From assembly GCA_045602325.1 (NCBI GenBank), contig JAZSBH010000097.1, positions 1-15,661 on the forward strand: a DNA stretch of 15,661 nucleotides, given 5' to 3'. Position numbers and translations under genes: made by a program. The first letter of the stretch is position 1; every line of letters starts with the position of its first letter. Source of the stretch: CAMEON01 sp045602325. Lineage in GTDB: Bacteria; Bacillota; Clostridia; Oscillospirales; CAG-272. Under the pieces are notes generated by a model. It ran no database searches. It saw only the letters and a program-made list of their open reading frames with translations, and was not told the origin of the DNA. Shown piece after piece: positions 7,027 through 13,786 of the stretch.

Positions 7027-8415
7027 TCACCCAATGACCTTCCCCTCGTAGAGCTCGTTTCCACTCGTGATGATATTATCGTTGAGTCCCAGATACGCCC
7101 ACCCGTCGGCGGTGCGCTCGGCGCGTTCCTCCTCGGGAAGGGACTCCAGGTAGGCCTTCATATCCTCGTAGGTATGGGCAATGACGTAGCCGTCCCGCGC
7201 CACCTGAATGCTGATCTTGCGGAACTCCACCACGTTGCCGGACAGGATGTAGACGCCCTTGACGTCCTCCCCGGTCTCGGGGGAACGGAGGGTCACCACC
7301 GCCTCTGTGGGAATGCGGTAGCCTCCGGCCTGCAGAGCCACGGTCTCGGCGGTAAAGCTGCGGGGGAAGTCAAAGCCGTCGGGCATGTCCTGGGAGCGGA
7401 ACACCAGCAACGCGCCGCCCTCGTCGGGCACCATCCGCAGGATGGTCATATCCAGCTCCACGTTGGCACCGTCGGTGACCCGCATGGTATAGGTAGCTCC
7501 GGACTGGATCCCCTGCTGAAACACCTCCAGAGCCGCGTCCGACAATGGGACGTAAGCGGCGGCGTACCAGGTGGGATTGTAGACCAGCTTTCCCACGATG
7601 CCCGCAGGCGTCCCGTGAGCCGACTGCTCGATGAGGGTACGGAAATCGGCAGGGGTCATGGTCAGGGGCATATCGTAAGCAAAAACGGATTCGTAGCCGT
7701 CGCAGTGGTAGTAAAAGTAACCGCTTCGGTTGGTGGTCATGTGAGCCACGGGAGCCAATCCCGCCACCAGGGCGGCACGCTCCTGCTCCAGAGCCGTCAG
7801 GGACAGGCTTCCGGAGGCACCCGTCAGAATATCGTAGCGGCCGATGCCGTCCTGCATACCGTTCATGTAACCGCCCACCGCTGAAAGGTCACCCTTCCCT
7901 ACGGCTTCCAGCAGATCGAGATAGTCCCGATCCACCGCCTCGGCGGCGTCCCGTGCATCCGCAGGGGTGCCCAGACCGCCCAGCTCCCGGAGAAGTGTCA
8001 TGCGGTCGCCGTACGCGTTCAGCTTCTGTTGCAGGTCAGCCGACACCGCCCCGTCACCCACGGCGTAGGCAGTCCCCAGAGACTGTCCCACACCCACGCG
8101 GCCGCCGTTTGGGACGGCGTAGAGGTAGGTGTCGCTCCCCTCGGCAAAGAGGGGCTGTTCGTCGCGGAAAACGTAGAGCTCCAGCTCCACGTAGGATTCG
8201 TCCACTATCTCCTGGGTACGCAGGGTATTGAGTCCCACGGTAATATGCCGCGCTACCTGGTAAATCGAGAAGCCGATGATCCCCAGCATGAGCAGAACAA
8301 AGCCCACGTTGAGGAGAGCCTGCGCTCGTCCGGGCTTGGATCTGTTACGGGATAGCCTGCGGGACACCTTGGGAGGCAGGGGGATACGGTCTTTCAGATC
8401 TTGCATATCGGGCAT
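7027..8415 (-). CDS. HlyD-like membrane-anchored protein, first gene of the ylm operon
   Basis: 462-residue protein with a basic cytoplasmic N-terminus (PKVSRRLSRNRSKPGR) and one transmembrane helix at about 34-55, followed by a large extracytoplasmic region. Segments at about 80-120 and 235-250 (LELYVFRDEQPLF, VPNGGRVGVGQSLG, SGYFYYHCDGYE) resemble the lipoyl/barrel hairpin of HlyD-type periplasmic adaptor proteins. No ABC or MFS exporter gene is adjacent, so an efflux role is doubtful. In Clostridia such HlyD-like proteins often precede yggS-sepF, which suggests an envelope or division role. The start at 8415 has AAAGGAG at 8422-8428. A TATAAT box lies about 54 bases upstream of the start. 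The family assignment is moderately secure; the function is inferred from position. Confidence 0.8.
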   Translation of the reverse strand: MPDMQDLKDRIPLPPKVSRRLSRNRSKPGRAQALLNVGFVLLMLGIIGFSIYQVARHITVGLNTLRTQEIVDESYVELELYVFRDEQPLFAEGSDTYLYAVPNGGRVGVGQSLGTAYAVGDGAVSADLQQKLNAYGDRMTLLRELGGLGTPADARDAAEAVDRDYLDLLEAVGKGDLSAVGGYMNGMQDGIGRYDILTGASGSLSLTALEQERAALVAGLAPVAHMTTNRSGYFYYHCDGYESVFAYDMPLTMTPADFRTLIEQSAHGTPAGIVGKLVYNPTWYAAAYVPLSDAALEVFQQGIQSGATYTMRVTDGANVELDMTILRMVPDEGGALLVFRSQDMPDGFDFPRSFTAETVALQAGGYRIPTEAVVTLRSPETGEDVKGVYILSGNVVEFRKISIQVARDGYVIAHTYEDMKAYLESLPEEERAERTADGWAYLGLNDNIITSGNELYEGKVIG

Positions 8416-8468
8416 ACCGTTCTCCTTTCCTTGAGCGATTCCGTGTCGAAATGGGCATAGTTATCCCT

Positions 8469-8499
8469 ATTATATACTACAACCTACAGTATACCACAA
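8469..8499 (-). promoter_or_regulatory. Candidate promoter of the HlyD-like/ylm operon
   Basis: On the minus strand a perfect TATAAT lies at 8469-8474. The best -35 candidate, TTGTGG at 8494-8499, is 19 bases away, so the match is imperfect. It sits in the only gap between miaA and the operon and just past the miaA terminator, overlapping its T-tract. Confidence 0.45.
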
Positions 8500-8525
8500 A
8501 AACCCTCTTATTAAAAGAGGGTTTT
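8498..8525 (-). terminator. Intrinsic terminator overlapping the 3' end of miaA
   Basis: An 11-bp stem, AAAACCCTCTT paired with AAGAGGGTTTT (8515-8525 with 8499-8509), with a 5-base loop, followed on the minus strand by TTTTTG. The ascending arm encodes the last miaA codons and the loop contains its TAA stop, so termination and the coding end share the same bases. The symmetric A/T flanks would allow weak activity in the other direction, but no plus-strand gene precedes it. Confidence 0.85.
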
Positions 8526-9482
8526 CGCATTGTTTACAATCTCTTCAAAACTTTTTACAATCGCTTCCCCGTCGCAAAGGGTATCGCAGGAGATCCACCG
8601 GACGTAGGGCTTGGCGCGGAACCAGGTGAGCTGGCGCTTGGCGTAGCGGCGGGTGGCCATCTTGAGCACCTCGGTGCACTCGGCCAGGGTCGCCGTGCCG
8701 TCCAGATAGGGGAACAGCTCCTTGTAGCCGATGGCCTGGGCGGCGGTTTGGCAGACGTCAAAGACTCCTGCCTCCCGCAGGCGTTTGGTTTCCTCCACCA
8801 GCCCCTGTGCCAGCATGATGTCCACCCGACGGTCGATGCGGTCGTAAAGAAGCCGACGGCTGTCGTAATGCAGGCCGATGACCGTGGCGTCGTAGGGGCA
8901 GTCGGGCTCACGGGACTCCCGATCCAGATCGCTCTTTTTGCGCCCCGTGGTCTTGCAGATCTCAATGGCGCGGGCAACCCGCTTGACGTTATTGGGATGA
9001 ATGGCCTCGGCGGACTCGGGATCCAGCTCGCGGAGGATGGCGTGGAGGGCGTCGGCTCCCTCCCGCTCGGCCAGGGCGCAGAGCTCGGCGCGCAGGGCAG
9101 GGTCGCTGTCGGTGACCTCAAAGCTGCCGCCCCGCAGGAAGGCATCCAGATAAAGCCCCGTGCCACCGCAGAGGATGGGGAGCTTGCCGCGCGAGAGAAT
9201 ATCTGCCACCGCCGCACGGGCGTCCCGAACGTAGTCGGCGCAGGAGTAGCCCCGAGGATCGGTGGGGTCAACAAAGTCCATCAGGTGATGGGGGATGCCG
9301 CATCGCTCGGACTCGTCGGGGGTGGCGGTGCCGATGTTCATGTCCTTGTAGATCTGCATGGAGTCGCAGGACACGATCTCGCCGCCGAGCTGCCTTGCCA
9401 GCTCAACCGCCAAAGAGGTCTTGCCGCCGGCGGTACAGCCCACCACGGCGAGGATGCGGGGCTTGGGGAGTGTATTTGTCAT
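8511..9482 (-). CDS. miaA: tRNA dimethylallyltransferase MiaA
   Basis: Transfers the dimethylallyl group from DMAPP to N6 of A37 in tRNAs that read codons beginning with U. The 323-residue protein has the P-loop GCTAGGKTS (15-23), the CDSMQIYKDMNIGTA motif, PHHLMDFVDP, the LCGGTGLYLDA motif and the QAIGYKEL segment, all diagnostic of MiaA. The start at 9482 (MTNTLPKP) is chosen over a longer frame from 9563 because AAAGGAAT lies 5 bases upstream, and because the extra N-terminal residues are encoded by the intergenic repeat. The last codons form one arm of the terminator. Upstream, the full interval to the MBL gene is repeat copy A, so miaA expression depends either on read-through or on a promoter inside that repeat. 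Confidence 0.97.
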   Translation of the reverse strand: MTNTLPKPRILAVVGCTAGGKTSLAVELARQLGGEIVSCDSMQIYKDMNIGTATPDESERCGIPHHLMDFVDPTDPRGYSCADYVRDARAAVADILSRGKLPILCGGTGLYLDAFLRGGSFEVTDSDPALRAELCALAEREGADALHAILRELDPESAEAIHPNNVKRVARAIEICKTTGRKKSDLDRESREPDCPYDATVIGLHYDSRRLLYDRIDRRVDIMLAQGLVEETKRLREAGVFDVCQTAAQAIGYKELFPYLDGTATLAECTEVLKMATRRYAKRQLTWFRAKPYVRWISCDTLCDGEAIVKSFEEIVNNAKTLF

Positions 9483-9490
9483 GGTATTCC

Positions 9491-9733
9491 TTTCAAATTG
9501 CAGTTTATCGGTGGGTTGGCAACAACCTAAAGCCTCCCTCCGGGAGGGAGGTGGCACGCCCATAGGGCGTGACGGAGGGAGCCCGCGTGCCTATAACATA
9601 CAAATTTTATAAACTTTTTTCGTGTGAGAACAATATGTTATTACTCGCGCATTCTCCCTCACCCGACTTCGTCGGCAGCTCCCTCCCGGAGGGAGCCTCA
9701 AAGAGCGGACGCTCACCGACACACCCAATTTTA
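9491..9733. repeat. Intergenic palindromic element, copy A (243 bp)
   Basis: Roughly 96% identical by eye to copy B at 12043-12284, in the same orientation. Its order is left end (TTTCAAATTGCAGTTTATCGG), arm 1 with two hairpins (9532-9581), an AT-rich centre of about 72 bases, an inverted arm 2 (about 9654-9699), and a right end whose reverse complement (TAAAATTGGGTGTGTCGG) matches the left-end motif. The element fills the gap between miaA and the second MBL gene: its left edge touches the miaA ribosome binding site and its right edge contains the MBL stop codon. Confidence 0.9.
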
Positions 9734-10555
9734 CAATTCGATCACCTGGGTGCCGTTCATGAGAATATAATGCTCCTTGACCCCCAGCTCCTCCATCCAG
9801 CCCTGTACCTCGATGGTTTTGAAGCAGTGGGTATTGTAGCCCAGACCCGCGTCGTTGTTCCAGAGCCAGTCGGGAGCGCACCACAGGCACCCCGTGGGGG
9901 CGACTGCCTCGTAGAAGCGCTTCGTCACGCCGTTCTGGCCGTGGTGAGCCATCTGAACGTAGTCAGCCTTCAGCTTGTCGGTGCCCGCGTAGAGCGCCAG
10001 GATGCGGTCGCCCTCCTCGACGCCCGCATCCCCCAGGAACAGCACGCGCTTGCCGCCCAGAGTCAGCATGAACACCACCGAGGAGTTGTTCACCCAGTTG
10101 CCCCGGATCTCGGGGTTGGGGGAGTAGAGGATCTCGATGTGCGCCTCACCGAAATCGTAGGTGTCAAAGCCATAGACCGTCACAACCTTGTCGGCAAAGC
10201 GGGGCAGATTTCGCTGGAAATCCTCCACCGCGCTGTCGTAGCCTCTGCCCTCCTGCATACAGTACTGCACCGATGGGAAATTGTAGTAGACGTGATCCAC
10301 CGTGAGCTTATCCCAGTGCTTCTCCACGATCTCGTTGAAGCAGGAGATGTGATCCAGATGAGCGTGGGAAAAGAACCAGGCGTCCACGTGGGGGATGGCC
10401 TGTCCTGTGATGTCACGGAGGTAGTTCAGCATATTCTCGGCATCCTGACGGAAGCCGCCGTCGATGACTATGATATACCCGTCAGCGGTGGTGATGATAT
10501 AGCTGTTCATCTGGACGTTGGTGACCGAATTCAACTGGTAAATGGTATTTTTCAT
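9731..10555 (-). CDS. Metallo-beta-lactamase-fold hydrolase, paralogue 2
   Basis: 274-residue MBL-fold protein without signal peptide or membrane segment, so probably cytoplasmic. Metal-binding motifs are HAHLDH (64-69), a Gly-Asp-Ala-Gly turn (LGDAG, about 174-178), and AHHG (about 203-206). The IVIDGG strand (29-34) and the order of motifs resemble the MBL domain found in ComEC/Rec2 and related phosphodiesterases rather than true beta-lactamases; the substrate is unknown. Start at 10555 follows AAAGGAGG, which overlaps the stop of the upstream paralogue 16 bases away, so the pair is co-transcribed. The stop codon lies inside the right end of repeat copy A. It aligns end to end with the neighbour at 10572-11396 at equal length, so it is a tandem duplicate. 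Confidence 0.9.
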   Translation of the reverse strand: MKNTIYQLNSVTNVQMNSYIITTADGYIIVIDGGFRQDAENMLNYLRDITGQAIPHVDAWFFSHAHLDHISCFNEIVEKHWDKLTVDHVYYNFPSVQYCMQEGRGYDSAVEDFQRNLPRFADKVVTVYGFDTYDFGEAHIEILYSPNPEIRGNWVNNSSVVFMLTLGGKRVLFLGDAGVEEGDRILALYAGTDKLKADYVQMAHHGQNGVTKRFYEAVAPTGCLWCAPDWLWNNDAGLGYNTHCFKTIEVQGWMEELGVKEHYILMNGTQVIEL

Positions 10556-10571
10556 GGTTTTCTGCCTCCTT

Positions 10572-11396
10572 TTACAGCTCAACCGACTGGTCGCCGTTCA
10601 TCATAACGTAGTGCTCCGTGGCACCGATCTCGGCCATCCAGCCCTGCACCTCAATGGTCTTCCAGCCGTGGGTGTTGTAGCCCAGGCCCGCGTCGTTCTC
10701 CCACAGGAACTTGGGGGTGTTCCAGAAGTAGCCCACGGGGGAGACGGCCTCGTAGAAGTCCTTCTTCACACCGCACTGACCGTGGTGGGCCATCTGGACG
10801 TAGTCAGCCTTCAGAACAGAGGGGGAACCGCAAAGAGCCAGAATGCGGTCGCCCTCCTCCTCTCCGGCATCCCCCAGCCAGAGGGTCTTCTTCCCGCCCA
10901 GGGTCATCATCAGCACCAGCGACGAGTTGTTGCAGACGTTCTCGGTGATCTCGGGGTTGGGGGAGTAGAGGCATTCGAAGTGGGCGTCCCCCACGTCGGA
11001 GGTGTCGGTGCGGGTCACGATCACGACCTTGTCGGCGAACAGAGGCAGATCGCGGTAGAAGCGGGCGGGACTCTCATCCGGCCAGGGCTGCAGCCCCGCG
11101 ATGAAATCCGCCGAGGGGAAATTGTAGTAAACCTTCCCCACCGTCACCGCCTCCGGCATGGCTTCCATGATCTGCAAAAAGGCGCAGATGTGGTCGGCGT
11201 GGGGGTGGCTCAAGATCCAGGCATCAATATGGGGGATCTCTTTCCCCGTCAAGGCCTTCAGATGCCCGATCAGGTTGGCGGCGTCGTTGTTCTCGCCGCC
11301 GTCAATGACGATGATATGACCGCCCTCGGTGGTGATGATAAAGCTGTTCATCTGACCGCCGTCCACGCTGGCAAACATATGGATGGAGTTTTTCAT
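10572..11396 (-). CDS. Metallo-beta-lactamase-fold hydrolase, paralogue 1
   Basis: 274-residue paralogue of the next gene, with HPHADH at 64-69, LGDAG at 174-178 and AHHG at 203-206. Conserved blocks include MNSFIITTEGGHIIVIDGG, YSPNPEI, ADYVQMAHHGQ, NDAGLGYNTH and KTIEVQGWM. The strong conservation of the C-terminal block between the paralogues suggests that this region shapes substrate binding. The protein has no secretion signal. The reaction is not predictable beyond metal-dependent hydrolysis, perhaps of a phosphodiester as in ComEC-like MBL domains. Start at 11396 has a GCGAGGTAA Shine-Dalgarno-like stretch. It is the middle gene of a three-gene cassette, 30 bases after the Cys-containing protein gene and 16 before paralogue 2. 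Confidence 0.9.
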   Translation of the reverse strand: MKNSIHMFASVDGGQMNSFIITTEGGHIIVIDGGENNDAANLIGHLKALTGKEIPHIDAWILSHPHADHICAFLQIMEAMPEAVTVGKVYYNFPSADFIAGLQPWPDESPARFYRDLPLFADKVVIVTRTDTSDVGDAHFECLYSPNPEITENVCNNSSLVLMMTLGGKKTLWLGDAGEEEGDRILALCGSPSVLKADYVQMAHHGQCGVKKDFYEAVSPVGYFWNTPKFLWENDAGLGYNTHGWKTIEVQGWMAEIGATEHYVMMNGDQSVEL

Positions 11397-11426
11397 GGTG
11401 ATTACCTCGCTTTTGATGTATATGTT

Positions 11427-12026
11427 TTATATGTCATTTGGGGGATCAGTCTTGGGGGGATTTTTCCAATTCTGCGCGTCCTCCTCCCGAACGGTCACGT
11501 TTCCCTGTTCGTCCTGTGAGACGGTATACACCGCCGAGGGAACGGGATCGTACACGTCTGGCAAAGCCACGGGCAGATGGGCGTCAAATTCCATCTGCAA
11601 CACCGGCGTCGGGAAGGCCTCGTGGAGCAGACAGACCTCCTCCTCAAAGGAGACCTTGAAGTCATCGTCAACGGCATACATACGGTCCCCGTCCAAATGC
11701 TTCATGTCCTTGGCTGTCTCCACCCAGGCATTCTCCCCCTGCAGGCGCACGCCGCAGAGATGGTAGAAGCCGTTGTACCACACCTTCCCGTCCTCGCCAA
11801 GAACACCCATAACGTCAAAGGCCTCGGCGGGCTTGCGGGGATCCAGCCCCAGACTCTCCAAAAAGTCCGTGACCGTTGCAGGCATTTTCAGAATGGCCTT
11901 GTCATAATTCTGACACCCCGCGCAGGTACACTGCTCGGAGGTGGTCTTGACGTCATCGCGGGTGTAGAAGGCGCGGGTACGGTCTATGTCAATATCAAGG
12001 GTGTAGTTACCAAAGCGGAAAATCAT
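11427..12026 (-). CDS. Cys-containing hypothetical protein, first gene of the MBL cassette
   Basis: 199-residue soluble protein with no signal peptide or membrane helix. It begins with a beta-rich stretch (MIFRFGNYTLDIDIDRTRAFY), followed by a CxCxxC group at Cys33, Cys35 and Cys38 with nearby NYDKAI, and further Cys at 91 (YHLCG) and 132. The Cys cluster may bind a metal. The C-terminus is Pro/Asp rich and probably disordered. I have seen similar sequences as uncharacterised proteins in Clostridia but cannot name a function. Start at 12026 has AAAGGAGC a few bases upstream. It precedes the two MBL genes on the same strand, and the three lie between repeat copies A and B. Confidence 0.8.
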   Translation of the reverse strand: MIFRFGNYTLDIDIDRTRAFYTRDDVKTTSEQCTCAGCQNYDKAILKMPATVTDFLESLGLDPRKPAEAFDVMGVLGEDGKVWYNGFYHLCGVRLQGENAWVETAKDMKHLDGDRMYAVDDDFKVSFEEEVCLLHEAFPTPVLQMEFDAHLPVALPDVYDPVPSAVYTVSQDEQGNVTVREEDAQNWKNPPKTDPPNDI

Positions 12027-12042
12027 GGAGGGCTCCTTTCTG

Positions 12043-12284
12043 TTTCAAATTTCAGTTTAACGGTGGGTTGGCAACAACCTAAAGCCTCCCTCCGGGAGGG
12101 AGGTGGCACGCCCATAGGGCGTGACGGAGGGAGCCCGCGTGCCTATAACATACAAATTTTATACACTTTTTCGTGTGAGAACAATATGTTTTTACTCGCG
12201 CATTCTCCCTCACCCGACTTCGTCGGGAGCTCCCTCCCGGAGGGAGCCTCAAAGAGCGGCCGCCCATCGACAAACCCAAATTTA
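12043..12284. repeat. Intergenic palindromic element, copy B (242 bp)
   Basis: Direct repeat of copy A. About ten differences are visible, most of them in the last 30 bases and in the AT-rich centre. It has the same nested layout with two-hairpin arms facing inward. The left end is TTTCAAATTTCAGTTTAACGG; the reverse complement of the right end reads TAAATTTGGGTTTGTCG. It occupies nearly the whole gap between the queA stop (12290-12292) and the start of the Cys-containing gene (12026). With copy A it brackets a 2.3 kb three-gene cassette. Confidence 0.9.
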
Positions 12285-12289
12285 TCGCG

Positions 12290-13372
12290 TCAGCATATCA
12301 GCATCGCATCCCCAAACGAAAAGAACCGATACCTCTCCTCCACCGCCGTCTCGTACGCCTTCATGACATTCTCTCTGTTGTAGAACGCCGAGACCAGCAT
12401 AAGGAGGGTGGACTCGGGCAAATGGAAATTGGTGATGAGCGCGTCCACCGCCTTGAATTTGTAGCCGGGGTAGATGAAAATACCCGTATCGGCGTCCATG
12501 GCGTGGACGATGCCCTGCTCGTCCGAGGCGCTCTCCAGGGTACGGCAGGAGGTAGTGCCCACGCAGATGACGCGTCCGCCCGCGGCGCGGCGCTCGTTGA
12601 TGATCTTGGCAGACTCGGCGGGCACCGAGAAAAACTCGGTGTGCATGACGTGGTCAGTGATGGCGTCCTCCTTGACGGGGCGGAAGGTCCCGAGACCCAC
12701 GTGGAGCATGACGGGTGCGATGGCCACGCCCTTGTCGCGGAGTGCCTGCAAAAGCTCGGGGGTAAAGTGCAGTCCCGCCGTGGGAGCGGCCGCCGAGCCC
12801 TCGGTCTTGGCGTAGACGGTCTGGTAGCGGTCGCGGTCAGCCAGCCGCTCGGTGATGTAGGGGGGCAGGGGCATGAGCCCGATCTCGTGGAGGATGTTGT
12901 AGATGTTCTCGTACTTCTCGCGGTCGAAGTCAAAGCGGATGAGGCGGTTGCCCTCCTCCACCATGTCCACCACCTCGCCGGTCAGCATCCCTTCCCCGAA
13001 GACCATGCGATGGCCGAGGCGGGCGCGCTTGCCGGGCTTGACCAGGCACTCCCAGGTGTCGGCGGCGCGCTGGCGCAGGAGCAGCAGCTCAATGCCCGCC
13101 TCGGGTCTGCCCTCGGCGTGGCCGTACAGACGCGCGGGAATGACCTTGGAGTTGTTGATGACCAGGACATCCTCGGGACGGATGTAGTCGAGGATATCGT
13201 AAAAATGCTTGTGTTCAATGGTGTTTGCTTCCCTGTTCAGCACCATGAGGCGGGAGTGGTCCCGTTTTTCCATGGGGTGCTGGGCGATGAGCTCCTCGGG
13301 GAGGTGGTAGTGGAAATCCGCCGTCCGCAGGTCGGTTTCGGGGCGGTCGTTGATGATGAATTTTTCGCTCAT
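12290..13372 (-). CDS. queA: S-adenosylmethionine:tRNA ribosyltransferase-isomerase
   Basis: QueA moves the ribosyl part of AdoMet onto 7-aminomethyl-7-deazaguanine in tRNA to give epoxyqueuosine, the penultimate step of queuosine synthesis. The 360-residue protein carries the family motifs FHYHLPEELIAQHP near the N-terminus, LVINNSKVIPARL, the PTAGLHFT motif in SAAAPTAGLHFTPELL, HVGLGTFRPV, VGTTSCRTLES and NFHLPESTLLMLVSAF. Start at 13372 (MSEKFIIND) follows AAAGGAAAG at 13376-13384; a longer frame reaching 13798 is rejected because it runs through repeat and promoter sequence. A promoter lies at 13496-13524, leaving a leader of about 115 bases with a hairpin next to the ribosome binding site. 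The neighbour tgt, often beside queA, is not present in this window. Confidence 0.97.
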   Translation of the reverse strand: MSEKFIINDRPETDLRTADFHYHLPEELIAQHPMEKRDHSRLMVLNREANTIEHKHFYDILDYIRPEDVLVINNSKVIPARLYGHAEGRPEAGIELLLLRQRAADTWECLVKPGKRARLGHRMVFGEGMLTGEVVDMVEEGNRLIRFDFDREKYENIYNILHEIGLMPLPPYITERLADRDRYQTVYAKTEGSAAAPTAGLHFTPELLQALRDKGVAIAPVMLHVGLGTFRPVKEDAITDHVMHTEFFSVPAESAKIINERRAAGGRVICVGTTSCRTLESASDEQGIVHAMDADTGIFIYPGYKFKAVDALITNFHLPESTLLMLVSAFYNRENVMKAYETAVEERYRFFSFGDAMLIC

Positions 13373-13386
13373 AGGCTTTCCTTTCG

Positions 13387-13413
13387 CGGCGTGTATCGCG
13401 GAGTTACACGCCG
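13387..13413 (-). promoter_or_regulatory. Leader hairpin directly upstream of the queA ribosome binding site
   Basis: Perfect 8-bp GC-rich stem CGGCGTGT / ACACGCCG with an 11-base loop, ending 2-3 bases before the AAAGGAAAG Shine-Dalgarno sequence. It could tune translation or simply stabilise the leader. It lacks a T-run, so it is not a terminator, and I do not see a known riboswitch pattern. Confidence 0.4.
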
Positions 13414-13495
13414 GCACACATTGCAAATATTCCGCATATACTGACAGCAGACGAGTTTTCTCCACCCTCGTCACGGTCATATATACCCAGAATCT

Positions 13496-13524
13496 ATTAT
13501 ACCGCAAAACTCCGAGAAAAGCAA
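13496..13524 (-). promoter_or_regulatory. Sigma-A-type promoter of queA
   Basis: Minus strand: TTGCTT (13519-13524), 17-base spacer, perfect TATAAT (13496-13501). Expected transcription start is near 13489, giving a leader of about 115 bases before the queA start. Confidence 0.7.
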
Positions 13525-13552
13525 CGGGTTTTGAGGATTTTATGGAGGAATT

Positions 13553-13760
13553 TTCAAATTGGGGTTTATCGGGGAGCGAGGGGAACGCCGGGAAAAAACT
13601 TCTTGAAAGAAGTTTTTCCCCAAACCCCTTTTCAAGAACTTTCAAATAGTGTTTATTGGACAATCTTTTTTGAAAGTTTTGAGGATTCTCAAGGGACTTT
13701 TTCAAAAGTCCCTTGAGCGGGGTCCAGAGGCAGAGCCCCTGGCCGACAAACCCAAATTTA
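13553..13760. repeat. Element C: same ends as copies A/B, different interior
   Basis: The left end TTCAAATTGGGGTTTATCGG (13553-13572) and the right end CCGACAAACCCAAATTTA (13743-13760) are imperfect inverted repeats of each other and match the ends of elements A and B. The interior is unrelated: a strong hairpin with GGGAAAAA(A)CTTCT arms (13590-13620), a second with TCAAGGGACTTTT arms (13689-13716), and a GC-rich segment resembling GGGTCCAGAGGCAGAGCCCC. It sits just upstream of the dapA ribosome binding site. Confidence 0.75.
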
Positions 13761-13786
13761 CATATCCACCCAAAAGGAGATTTCCT

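Larger units (their letters stand above)
13373..13786. other. Divergent queA-dapA interval
   Basis: This 414-base gene-free region holds the queA leader and promoter on the minus strand, then repeat element C at 13553-13760, then the dapA ribosome binding site. I see no clear -35/-10 pair for dapA; its promoter may lie inside element C, where AT-rich stretches occur. Confidence 0.7.

Noticed and set aside
7027..8415. HlyD-like gene as part of an efflux system
   Set aside because: No ABC, MFS or outer-membrane partner is adjacent, and its position at the head of the ylm cluster argues for a different role.
9483..9563. Longer miaA start at 9563
   Set aside because: The extra residues come from repeat copy A, recur as an open frame in copy B, and lack a ribosome binding site.
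13373..13489. preQ1 riboswitch in the queA leader
   Set aside because: No compact H-type pseudoknot with an A-rich tail was recognised; only a simple GC hairpin is present.
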